In this document: in pieces, positions 1 to 9,805 of the stretch
Layout of the letters: every line of letters begins with the position of its first letter
How positions within the stretch are numbered: position 1 is the stretch's first letter
Source of the DNA: Leptodactylus fallax
Taxonomy: Eukaryota; Chordata; Amphibia; Anura; Leptodactylidae
Direction of reading: 5' to 3'
NCBI GenBank assembly: GCA_947044405.1
Contig: CAMRHE010000021.1
Coordinates: forward strand, 9,780,501-9,844,500
DNA length: 64,000 nucleotides
The notes under the pieces: generated by a model
Seen by the model: only the letters and a program-made list of their open reading frames with translations
Told to the model about the DNA's origin: nothing
Database searches by the model: none
Made by a program: the position numbers and the translations under genes

Positions 1-232
1 GGCAGCACACAGTGATGCTGTCAGCTGCTAGTATTACAATGAGACCTGTGAGGACTCTGGAGCCGACAGGAAGTGTAACTAAGCAGCAGGTCCATGACAA
101 GAGGAAAGAGGGGGAGGAAAGCCAGTGCCTGGCATTTTTCCATCACTCCCTGATATCCTTCAGTGACTCTTCCATGGTGCTGTGGCTACTATTGCAGATG
201 AACTCAGACAAGGGTAAGGGTACACATATTTG
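1..232. other. unassigned sequence
   Basis: No gene, repeat boundary or RNA gene is recognised here. Open frames are short and have no family resemblance. It runs up to the TTAA that marks the left edge of the next element. Confidence 0.4.
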
Positions 233-236
233 TTAA

Positions 237-613
237 AGGGTTTGTCCAGGATAAGTGTTTTTTTCCAAGAGGGCCAGGGAAGGTGAAAAAAAAAAAAACA
301 TACTCAACTGTCCCTGGTGCTCCAGTGACCACCACCACGGTCCGGTCCTGCCGCTCTTGACGTTTTTTGTTTTTTTTTCTGAAGTCTCCACAGCAAGTGA
401 CCCTTGAGGCCTCCACAAGTTGACCTCAGGGGTCACGTGTGGTGGGGACTTCTGCCAAAAGAAGACCCCCGGAGAAGCAAGACCAGACCGTGGAAGGAGA
501 CAATGGAGCATCATGGACAGGTGAGTATGGGTTGTTGTTTTTTTTGTTTTTGTTTTTTTTTTTTTTACCTTCCTTGGCCCCTTTGCAAAAAACACTTATC
601 CTGGACAACCCCC
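237..613. mobile_element. TTAA-type palindromic MITE, about 377 bp
   Basis: The ends are inverted repeats: the left arm reads GGTTTGTCCAGGATAAGTG and the right arm carries its complement (CACTTATCCTGGACAACC). The left flank is TTAA (233-236); the right flank is GTAA, one base off. The middle has homopolymer A and T runs and a short internal inverted stretch. There is no coding capacity. A related but 5'-truncated copy occurs at 33326-33586. TTAA targets are typical of piggyBac and Kolobok superfamilies; which one mobilised this element is not visible. Confidence 0.75.
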
Positions 614-617
614 GTAA

Positions 618-1319
618 TGTTTAATCTTCAGAGTGATGGGCTATGTATGCTTAGAGAAGACAAAAAATTTTAAGGAGGTTAGCTGCTTTGAAAATATGAA
701 TCCTATATGCTCTGACATGAGAAGCTGCATTAACTGCCTATAGGATGCAGAAATTGCGCATCTTGTGCCTGTTCCTGTGAAGTGCAACTAGGTGCCATGG
801 AAAAAAAATTTTGGTGCATTGCTGGTCTCACTAGTTCCATGATATTCTGTCTGTAGTGCCCCATTTTTGTGCTTGAGTATGCGTATGCAACTAATATGTA
901 AGTGTGTAAATGTCTAAGCATACACAGGCATGATACACTGTATCCACAGTGGTAGCATGATACATGAAAAGACCACCAAGTCCATCAGGGCTATTGTTTA
1001 AATGGTGGCAGAGTTGCATACCACCTGCTTAATATGAAATCTCTGTTCACATAGTGTTTGCCAAGTGCTTCAGCATATACTGTGTGTTAAATGTGAAAAA
1101 CATATATACTGTATATTCCAGATTGCAAGTGTATGGTTATGTGTGCTATACCATATATGCCTATACAGTTGCATTCATCTGCTACGACACATTCTGTACC
1201 TTATACTGTACAACATGCTTGTGGTATGCTGTTCTATTAAAAGGCATAGTTTGTTATGCTTTTCAGTACAGATGCAAAAATAAAAACATAAAATTAGCAA
1301 GCATATACTAAAAAGACAA
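618..1319. other. AT-rich unassigned sequence
   Basis: AT-rich sequence with several TATA-containing tracts (1080-1300) but no paired promoter, exon or repeat boundary that I can support. The 85 and 72 codon open frames here are composition effects. Confidence 0.4.
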
Positions 1320-1640
1320 TGGGGCAGACTTAATAACGGCAGTCTTCCTAGCCACAGAGCTGGTGGTGGGTGCGCTTCATATATGAAGGCACAAATGAGG
1401 CACATCCTCAATGGGGCTGCACGCCTGGCGTATATTTCCCCTGTCATTTATGCCATATTTCTGGCACAAATGATTATAAATCTAGTGGGACCAATGGCCC
1501 CACCCCCTGGGGGTGGAGCAAAGGCACTGCAGATTTCGAAAAGTTGCAATATTTTGGCACAAAAAAATTGCAACTTTATATGCCCTCTGTGCCAGAAAAC
1601 TGGCATACAAGGCATAGTAAATCTGGGCCAATATTCTGTC
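1320..1640. repeat. diverged copy of the GGGGCAGATTTA repeat family
   Basis: It opens with a GGGGCAGACTTAATAA-like end and closes with a GCCAGAAAACTGGCATACAAGG motif followed by TAAATCTGGGCC. The same end motifs bound the cleaner copy at 3361-3620, and the internal motif recurs at 18714-18830. It is non-coding and probably an old MITE. The boundaries are approximate. Confidence 0.5.
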
Positions 1641-3358
1641 ATAGCCTGGCCCATAGAAAATACCTTTTAGGCGGTATACTAAGCATAGTTGGCAAATACA
1701 TTGTGAACAAAGTCTAGCAAACTTGCATGAGTAAGGGTTCACAAGTGGCAGAAATGCTGCATATTTTTTACCGTGGAATTGTGGGTGAAAATCCACAATG
1801 TTTTACAGTTTCAGCAAAGTAAATAAGATTTAAGCAAATCTTAACCACATGGTAATGTGTAAATTGCCATGTAGTGTGAATTTTAAATCTGCAGTATGTC
1901 AATGTATCCTGTAGATTTCACACTTTGCAATGTGTAGGGTGAATTTTGTGGTAAATCCACACCAAATTCTGCAACAAAATCAACATATAACACATGGATT
2001 TTGAAGTGGATTAATCATATTTTGCTGCAGAACCGTTGGGTTGTATCATGAGTTTGTATGGGCATCATGTGTCCTATTTCTTACCTGTGCCTCTCATGAT
2101 ACAAATAGGACACTTGTGCAGGGGCCCTTTGTTTACAGCGTCCACCCCTGGTATAAAGCGTTTGCTATTTTAAGCCTCGCTATGCAGTGAAAATAAGAAC
2201 TGGAACACCCATTTAAGAAGCAAATAATGCTAGTGTGAAAGAAGCATGTATTTCCTTCTGAGACACATCATTCACACTTATACAGTTTGCTGAGGCCACA
2301 CTGACACAGTTCCTCAATAATTCCAACTTCAACTGTAACAGAACTAAAGATAGGTTCACATCTTCATCCAAAGATGCATTAGAATCCTCTCTTGCAGATT
2401 CAGTCAAAAATCACTAAATGATAACTAAAATCTACGCCAGCTATTAGCTGGAATACATTTCGTGACATACATGACACATGATACATGACACGCAGACGGC
2501 GGATGTGCCATGGGCATGCGCAGGGGATTTCACGACAGGTGTATAAAATGCTGGCCTTGATAAACCTGCCCTATTGCTTCTCTATGGATTGCAACTGTCA
2601 GACCTTGTTTGATATCAGATCTGTTATACTATGAAACATCTGTGTGCAGTCCTGTGGTAGTGCTATTGTTATTCATATTAGTGTGCATCATTTTTTCAGT
2701 TCAGATTGTCTGTTCACGTCTTTTTTGTCTGACCATGAAATGCTATATACATTTGGTCCTACCTTTCTCAATATGTACAACTATTTTCCCATCAGTTTTT
2801 TTTAGCAGGGCCAACTATTTATGAGATAGTGTCAGGAGATAGCAGTGGTTGGGGTTAGCTCTGGGGCCCCCAGAAATCACAAAATAGCAAAAAAAATGCC
2901 TACACATATCTCCAGGAATTCCAAAATATGCAAAGTCATGTGTAGAACAGGTATAGCAGTACATTGACTCCCTTGTGCCATAAGACATTACAATACTGTA
3001 AGTTCTGTATCTAAAAAGCAAAGCCTTGTGCCTGGTAGCATATTTGAGATTCATATTGCATGGATTGCAAATAAAGTGTTATTGCATTTCAATGGACCCA
3101 TATAAATCACTATATCAAAATACTGTGGTAAACAGACATGTAGTCTGCATAAATAAAACAGGAGCGTGCTTTATTGCATATCATATATGGGATCAAATTT
3201 AAACTAGAAAAAAATAATTTAGGGATTCTAGAGGAAATCTCTATCTGTGAAAAGGAACTTCTCTAGGAACTAGGTTTCGCAATATTGTGCACAATGCAGT
3301 CCATTTATAGTAGAATTTGTCTTCTTTTGATATGTGTTCAGGTGAAAAAACAAACAAA
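1641..3358. other. unassigned sequence, 1.7 kb
   Basis: No transposon end pairs, exon-like frames or RNA genes were recognised. A small GCCAGCTATTAGCTGG-type segment near 2440 and AAACCTGCCCTA near 2565 hint at another decayed member of the GGGGCAGA family. Short open frames have no recognisable content. Confidence 0.35.
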
Positions 3359-3360
3359 AT

Positions 3361-3620
3361 GGGGCAGATTTAAGAAGACTGGTATTAGCAATGCATGCCT
3401 TCATAATCCCCTCTGCCAGGCTGTCTGCCTGGAGTGAAATCTATGCCAACTGATAGCACGCCCTTGCCACATACCTCACTTTCAGGAAAGTGATGAGGGA
3501 GGTGCAAAAAAGAAAGTCACAATTTTTTATGGCATAAAAACCCGATTGTCACAAGTTTTTTTTTTTTTTTTTACTTTTTATGCCTTGTATGCCAGAAAAC
3601 TGGCATAATAAATCTGCCCT
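3361..3620. repeat. MITE-like repeat, GGGGCAGATTTA family
   Basis: The left end GGGGCAGATTTAAGAAGACTGG and the right end (complement TAGGGCAGATTTATTATGCC) form imperfect terminal inverted repeats around 260 bp of non-coding DNA with a T(16)-type run near 3560. Diverged relatives are at 1320-1640 and 18714-18830. No target duplication could be fixed, so the superfamily is open. Confidence 0.55.
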
Positions 3621-3700
3621 ATTGCATTAATTTAGTATCAGTTTTGTAACATTATCCAAATGTTCTATATACTTGGGTCTAGGATAAATGAGTGCATTAA

Positions 3701-3971
3701 GCCGGGAGCCCCACATGGCGTAAACGCCACGGAAAAAAAAATGTGGCATTTTACAGTCTCTGCAAGTCAAAATCCTATTCACACTTTGGGAAATAATATG
3801 CGCAGCGGACACCGTCGCGGTTTTGGAAATCGCAGCATGTCAGTTTTACCTACAGAAACGCCGGTGGTTTCCCTATATTTATAATAGAAGCAGAAAGGTT
3901 TCCTCTGGTTTGCCGCTGTGATTTTTCTCTCAGTGCTTTTTTGCTGCGCCCCGCTCTGTGGGGCCTTAGCC
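3701..3971. mobile_element. TTAA-flanked MITE, 271 bp
   Basis: It is bounded by TTAA on both sides (3697-3700 and 3972-3975). The ends are inverted repeats of the GGCTAAGGCCCCACA type. The interior has the motif series 'aaacgcc', 'gcgcagcgga' and 'aacgccggtggtttccc' seen again in the MITEs at 14574-14938 and inside 10488-11357. It has no coding capacity. Confidence 0.75.
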
Positions 3972-3975
3972 TTAA

Positions 3976-4741
3976 GGATTTTTTTTTATTGCATTATAGT
4001 TGTCCAATTGTTTTGCATGACCAAAGAAAGAACCTACAGAAAAACATTGTATAGCTGAATTCTAGCTTTCATTGCTTTAATATAGGATTTTTTTTTTTAT
4101 TATTTGAGATTTTTGACAAGTAAATTTAAACTGAAGACAATGAACGTTCATCTGGCAGCTATGACAAGTCCATTATACCTCCTCTTCTATTTTTCAACAC
4201 TATCTTCTTTTTACTGAAATAAAAACTTGTAGACTAAAATATGGTAAAGTAGCAGAACATTTTATCCAGTACATACAAGTGCATCTATTTGTCTTATAAT
4301 GCAGTTCTGTAGTGTACTAAAGAGAAGGAATTGATTAAAAAAGATTTTTCAAAGAAGAACTACTTGTTAAAGCCCCTTTAATGTGCTTTGGAAATTGATT
4401 TTTTTTTCCTAGAATTTGTTTACATGCAGTTCTCAGCGCTTTAAGTTATAGACTTCCAGTATGAAGATTTTCTCTACACACCCTACAGCTTTGCTTTGTC
4501 AGGTGTTGTAAGGCTACAGGGCCTCATACAAAGATTTTTCTCTAAACTATCTATGATTAGTATAAATGCCTAATGCTTCTATGATGACTCTGACCCAACC
4601 AGCAGGTACTATGAAGAACTTAAGTCTGGGAAACACAAGCCAAAATCCTATTCTCAAAGAGGACCTGCAACTGTCATTTCTAAATACTGGACATTCTTCA
4701 CCTATCCCATTAACTTTAAAATGAAGAAAAGCAGCACTGTA
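3976..4741. other. unassigned AT-rich sequence
   Basis: AT-rich DNA with T runs at 3981 and 4088. I see no exon, promoter or repeat end. Confidence 0.4.
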
Positions 4742-4744
4742 TAA

Positions 4745-5010
4745 GGCTAGGTCCACACCTGTGCCCTGTCTCCATTCGGGGTTTCCGTCCCCAAATCTGC
4801 TTAAAAATGTGGAGAGAGAAGTCCTGCAAGCAGGACTTTTCTATCTGCATTTTTCCGCCTTTTTCAGGCCGAATCTCGACGGACCCCATTATAGTCTAAG
4901 GGGTCCGTGGGTTTCCACGGGTAACCACTTTTTTTAAAGCGGATTAGGTTTTGTTGGGTTCCCAAGAGGACCCGATGAATGGAAACCCGAACACAGATGT
5001 GAACCTAGCG
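4745..5010. mobile_element. short MITE with TAA target duplication
   Basis: The terminal inverted repeats read GGCTAGGTCCACACCTGTG on the left and (complemented) CGCTAGGTTCACATCTGTG on the right. TAA lies directly outside each end (4742-4744, 5011-5013). A 3-bp TWA target and a GG-starting end fit the PIF/Harbinger superfamily; that assignment is inference. A 79-bp relative with the same ends is at 8953-9031. Non-coding. Confidence 0.65.
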
Positions 5011-5013
5011 TAA

Positions 5014-5736
5014 GTTGTGCCAGCTAGCATTCCTGATCATGAAACACAGTCTATCAGTATTATTATTTTTTTTTTATTTCACTAATTCCAGATGTAGTAA
5101 AAATGATGCTAGATTCACCTATTAATGTTATGTATGTGATGACTATCACCAATTTTTCACTAAATTCTGGAAATGCTGATATTTCTTGGATTCAGTAGAT
5201 ATGTCAGAAAAATTTGATCAGTGGATCTAAATTTTTATTTGCCAATCAATTTGTTGAAAGTGATCATCCATAAGCAGGCATCCATACTTACTTTTTTTGC
5301 CAGGAAAAGAGACATGTCCTAGGTTAATATCTGGTTGATAAAAGTGTTTTGCTGGCTCTTTATGCTAATAATTGCAAGCTATTGAAACGGTTATTGAGAA
5401 AAACAGACCATTAGTCAAATAAGTAAAATATTTAGATTCAGCTTTTTTGACATTACAAACTAAATTAGAAACAACAGACTAAATTAGAAATTGTTAACTT
5501 TGAAACTTTCTATACGTGAACTTGATCACCTTTTAGGAGATGTATTTGGTGGCAGAATTGTTTCTGAGATCTTTACGACTATTTCATGCATCTGAATGGT
5601 TTTGTAAAGTATCCAAGCACACCAAAAATATTCAGATGTGAAGGACTGATTTTAATAGCAGAAAAAATGTGGAAAAAAAATCTGCCACATGTGAAAATAG
5701 CTGGGTTTTAGACATGTGCCTCAAAAGAAGTCTGTG
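5014..5736. other. unassigned AT-rich sequence
   Basis: No repeat ends or coding evidence recognised. Homopolymer A and T tracts only. Confidence 0.4.
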
Positions 5737-5740
5737 TTAA

Positions 5741-6168
5741 AGGGGTTGTCCAGCCCCAAATTTATTTTTCACACTGATGACCTATCCGCAGGGCTATCAT
5801 CTGTAACTGATCTGTGGGGGTCCAAAACCCGGACAACACACAGATCAACTGTTCTGGCAGTCCAGAAGCTGCTAGCAGACGGGCAGTGCATGCAGCACCA
5901 CTCCTATTGAAGTCATGGGAATGGCGCTGCAGCCCCATATGCAAAACAGAGGTGGTTCTGGGGAACTGCTGCACCAATGCTATTACTGCAATAGGAACAG
6001 TGCTACATGTGCTTCATGTCCACTACCAGCTTCTGAAACCTAGAACCTGCTGGAACAGCTGATCTGTGTGGTTTCTGTAGGACCCCCACAGATCACACAT
6101 TGATGACCTATTCTCTGAATAGGACATCAGTATTATAAATCAATTTGGGCCTAGACAATCCTTTTACG
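5741..6168. mobile_element. TTAA-flanked palindromic MITE, 428 bp
   Basis: TTAA sits on both sides (5737-5740, 6169-6172). The left arm runs AGGGGTTGTCCAGCCCCAAA...GATGACCTAT and the right arm carries the imperfect complement (ATAGG..ATCAG...GGGCCTAGACAATCC). The arms continue inward through a shared GATCTGTGGGGGTCC segment, so a long stretch folds back on itself. The open frames at 5716-6062 are readings of the arms, not genes. Confidence 0.75.
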
Positions 6169-6338
6169 TTAAGAATTGGGCATCTGGTTTTCCCAGTTAG
6201 TTAAGCAGAATCCCCAAAAATGTTCTTACTTGTGACACCCAAAATGGGAGTTTGGGATGTTGTTCAATGGGTGTAGTTTAAAGGGTGTATTCCATTGCAG
6301 AATTCCTTTTACATTGTATCATCTTAAGTGTCAGTATT

Positions 6339-6720
6339 AATGGGGTTTTCTGACCTCTTAAGATTGATGACCTGTTTGTTGAAAAGGTCATCATTTTAAG
6401 AGCAGCGGGGGCCTGACACCCTGTATTCGCCAATAAGTTGTTTGAAGCAATAGCATCACTCCCTGAGCACCTCTTCCACATCACATGCCCTGTGGGTAGC
6501 TCAGTTCCATTCAAATGTAAAATGCCATGTGACCAATGAACGTAGTGTCAGATGACATGTCATGAGGAAGAGTTTCTCAGGGAGTGCCACTGTTGCTTCA
6601 AGCAGCTGATCTGCAGGGCCTGGGATGTTAGGTCTATGTTGCTTCAGTGAAGAAACTGTGGTGCTCACATGAACACTGCTGTCTCTTCAAACAGCTTATC
6701 AATGGGGATCCCGGGTGTCG
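6339..6720. repeat. decayed palindromic MITE-like repeat
   Basis: The two halves are imperfect inverted copies. TTGATGACCTGTTTG with AAAGGTCATC opens the left half, and a segment with 'agcaatagcatcactccctga' is mirrored by 'tcagggagtgccactgttgct'. Ends and target site are too eroded to define. Non-coding. Confidence 0.45.
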
Positions 6721-7092
6721 AAATGGGATTCTGTTCCTATATTTATATGAACAAACAAATGGTTTCTTTCTTACCTTATTTCTTGACTCAAGATATCCTG
6801 AGATGACACAAGATGTTCAACTTTGAAATTAAAAATTTGTTTTACATCCAACAGAGTAATTTAATTTTTTTTTTTATAATTTAAAGTTAATAATCTTATG
6901 CCACTCAACTCAGGATATTATTAGCTAAGGGGGAAGGTATGGAAGGCAACCTCTCTATATCTTACATATCCAACAAGCTGAACCTGTTGATTTCAGCAGC
7001 ATTGGCCACCCATCTAATGTGTATGAGAACTCTCCCCCAATGCAGATCTTGGGGAAAAAAATATCAAGTACTGTATATTGGATTTGAATATG
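6721..7092. other. unassigned sequence
   Basis: AT-rich stretch without recognised repeat ends or coding features. Confidence 0.35.
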
Positions 7093-7093
7093 T

Positions 7094-7393
7094 CAGATCC
7101 TGTTGTGTTTAGTAAGAAGAAATAAAAAGAAAAAACAGCGCAGAGCGCTAATAGTGTAAAATTGAAGGATGATAGATATCAGAACACTGATACAAATTGC
7201 TCACCTTGGTGGGTTGTGATCAGCTCACAACAACTTAGTAGGCATGTAGAATTAGATTATCTTCATTGGGACCTTGTGAAGCAGCTGCTAGCCTCGCAAC
7301 CATGGTATGAAGCACGTGTGGAAGAATCCAGATGCAGGTAGAAAAGAGTCTGCCTCCTCTTTTCTACCTGCATCTGGATCCTGTTGTGTCTAG
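7094..7393. mobile_element. insertion bounded by 17-bp direct repeats, terminal hairpin
   Basis: GATCCTGTTGTGTTTAG (7095-7111) and GATCCTGTTGTGTCTAG (7377-7393) differ at one base and flank about 265 bp of different sequence. That is what a long target duplication from LINE-type reverse transcription leaves. The insert starts with an A-rich tract, then CAGCGCAGAGCGC. It ends in a hairpin with a 23-base perfect stem (ATCCAGATGCAGGTAGAAAA... and its complement) and an 8-base loop at 7328-7381. I could not define polymerase III A and B boxes, so SINE identity is only a guess. Confidence 0.5.
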
Positions 7394-7502
7394 GGAATAT
7401 AAACCTCTTCCAGGTTCTGCATGTGTTTGGGGAGGAGAAGAAGTAGCTGTCATTTGAACAAGCCTACATCTATTAGAAGTGTATGGCCAGTTTAATGTTA
7501 AC

Positions 7503-8050
7503 TAAGGAGCTGTTCACATCACAATTTTATCATCAGTTTAACTGATCAGTTTCAGAGATACAAAAAAGTGATCCTAAAAATGGATGGAAACTGATGACCA
7601 TGTGTTTACATAAAGTCAATGATGTTAAAGAAAAATAGATCAGTTTGTCTGTTTTTTACTTTCTTTCTCTCCTACAGAAACAGATCAGTTCTTATTTAAT
7701 GGGCTGTTCACATCTCGTTTTGATCATCAGTTTAACTGAACAGTTTTACTGATACAAAAAAAAAAATTGATATTAAATACAGTTAAAAACAGATGGAAAC
7801 TGATGACTGTCCGTTTGCATAGAGTCAAGGTTATTTAAAAATGGATCAATTTCTGTCCATCTTTTTTTGTGGGACCCAAAAGTGTGGCATATCCTACAAT
7901 AGCTGATCCGTTCTTATTTAACATCGGCTTTATGTAAATGGACGGTCATCATTTTCCATCCATGTTCATCCATTATTAGCACCAGTTTTTTGTATCTGTA
8001 AAACTGATCAATTAAATTGATGATCATAATGTGATGTGAAAAGCCCCTAA
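7503..8050. repeat. palindromic MITE complex with a repeated arm
   Basis: The left end AAGGAGCTGTTCACATCACA...ATCAGTTTAACTGATCAGTT is mirrored at 7960-8048. A second direct copy of the left arm starts at about 7700 (GGGCTGTTCACATC...). This looks like one MITE inserted in, or rearranged with, another member of the same family. No coding capacity. Confidence 0.55.
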
Positions 8051-8248
8051 GAATGTAACAGAATATGAACCATTTTAAATACATTTTCTGTGAATAAAAC
8101 TAATTTAATTTTGTTGGAATTTTACATATTCACATTTTATCTTAATTACAGTTTTCATTCTTTTCATGGGATTTTCTTTAAGTTTTTCCAAGAAATCTAC
8201 TGGGATAGTCTGTTTTTCATGTGAGCACTTCTAGAATTTACTCTTACC

Positions 8249-8460
8249 CTATATTCACACGACGAAAATTGGCCATGTGACAGCCATTTTTTAATGGCCA
8301 TCACACTGCTGCATTAAGTTTATGTACTGTTTATGAATAGGAGCTATTCACATGAATGATATTTTGAAGGTCCGTTGTAACAAATGGTTAAAATATAGGT
8401 TCTATGAGGGATTTGTGAAGATGGGCTGTTTTCACCCACGGTCGTGTGCATTTAGGCTTG
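8249..8460. repeat. MITE-like repeat, 'attcacacgac...ggccat' family
   Basis: The segment begins TATTCACACGACGAAAATTGG and contains 'ggccatgtgacagcca'. Related pieces occur at 16441-16560, 24760-25130 and around 36740-37805. It is non-coding and both ends are uncertain. Confidence 0.45.
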
Positions 8461-8949
8461 GTTGGGAGAATTTTTTTCTTCTCACAATCAAACACTAGTA
8501 GCTTTTTTGATAAGTATGTTTTCATCCTCTCAATAAATTTAGTAACCAACCCCTTGTAATGTTATATATTTCCTCACCTGCACTGATCTTCCACCAGGCT
8601 TGACTAATGGTTGCAGACATGGTTAAAGAGTCTTCGATTGCTTTGATGTCATAAATACTGCCTTCTGTTACTTTTATGGACTTCTCAGTCCATAAAACAT
8701 TATATTTCCTTATCTCGGTAACAGCTTACTGGCAAGATCTACAAACCCTTTCAGACCCATAGTTTTGGGTTTGTTGCATGTACAGTAGTTAAATGGATGT
8801 CCATAAATGTGTACGGTATCTCACGCATTTTTGAAAAAGCAGCTTTTCTGCGGCTCTTTTTTTCTGCAAAGTGTGGATGGGATTAGCCAGAATCTCATTC
8901 ACAATTCTAGTACTGTAAAACACACATTTCTGTCTCAAAGTAAGCCACT
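8461..8949. other. unassigned sequence
   Basis: No feature recognised in this AT-rich stretch. Confidence 0.35.
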
Positions 8950-8952
8950 TAA

Positions 8953-9031
8953 GGCTAGGTTCACACTTGCACCAGGCTGTCCATTGTTTGGGTCCGCCTG
9001 GGGAGACTCTGACGCAGATGTGAACTTAGCC
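8953..9031. mobile_element. 79-bp MITE with TAA target duplication
   Basis: This is a minimal relative of the element at 4745-5010. The ends GGCTAGGTTCACACTTGC and (complemented) GGCTAAGTTCACATCTGC are flanked by TAA at 8950-8952 and 9032-9034. Almost the whole length is terminal repeat, so it is probably an internal-deletion product. Confidence 0.6.
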
Positions 9032-9034
9032 TAA

Positions 9035-9797
9035 GTGTTGGTATACATTTAGACTAGACAGTCTAAAGATGCACCGGAATTGACTTTAGCAATTTAGTAC
9101 ACATAAGAAATTCTCTAGGCAGCTAAGACTCATTTGGGTTGCTGTTTGTTTTAATGGTTTGTGTCTGTTTGAAGAGGAAGCTTTGCTTTACAGAGTATGG
9201 TGTTCCTTTGTGCACCACAAAACTGGCATAGAGGGATTGATCAATTCCCCCCTCTGTGTCAAACCACCCTTAATGGAATTCCCCCCTCGTATTTCTTGTG
9301 AAAAATGGATCTAAACATTAAGGAGCTGATATATTATTGTTTTTGCACCAGAATCTTGATGCATTTTTTTCCTTTTTTTGTAACTAATTTATATTGCCTA
9401 ATATATATTGTGACACGGGCCTTTTTTCCATTGATTTTAGCCTAGTGTGCCTTTTTACAAAAGTGACTTGTTATGTAGGCACATTTTAGATGGCACATAA
9501 TTGTACTTTGAGTCAGTCAGTGTGAGACATTTTGATAAATATGTCGCTAAAAAACACTAGTAAAAACTAAGCCAAGTCAGAAAAGTCACATAAACAACAC
9601 CCTCATGATGATTTTTTTTTTTTCATGCGTTTTTATAGAATTTTCTTTACCAGTGTTTTACAATTTGTGACAAACCCTATAGGAAAAACCTCAGAAAAAA
9701 TGTCATACTAAGCGCATGCCGTGATTGGAAATAAATACCACAAACCCGAACACTAAAATAAAAACTAAAAAAAAACCAACAGTAAAGATTTCTAAAG
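9035..9797. other. unassigned sequence
   Basis: No repeat boundaries or coding signals recognised before the hAT-like element. Poly-T at 9610. Confidence 0.4.
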
Positions 9798-9805
9798 ACT
9801 TTCAT

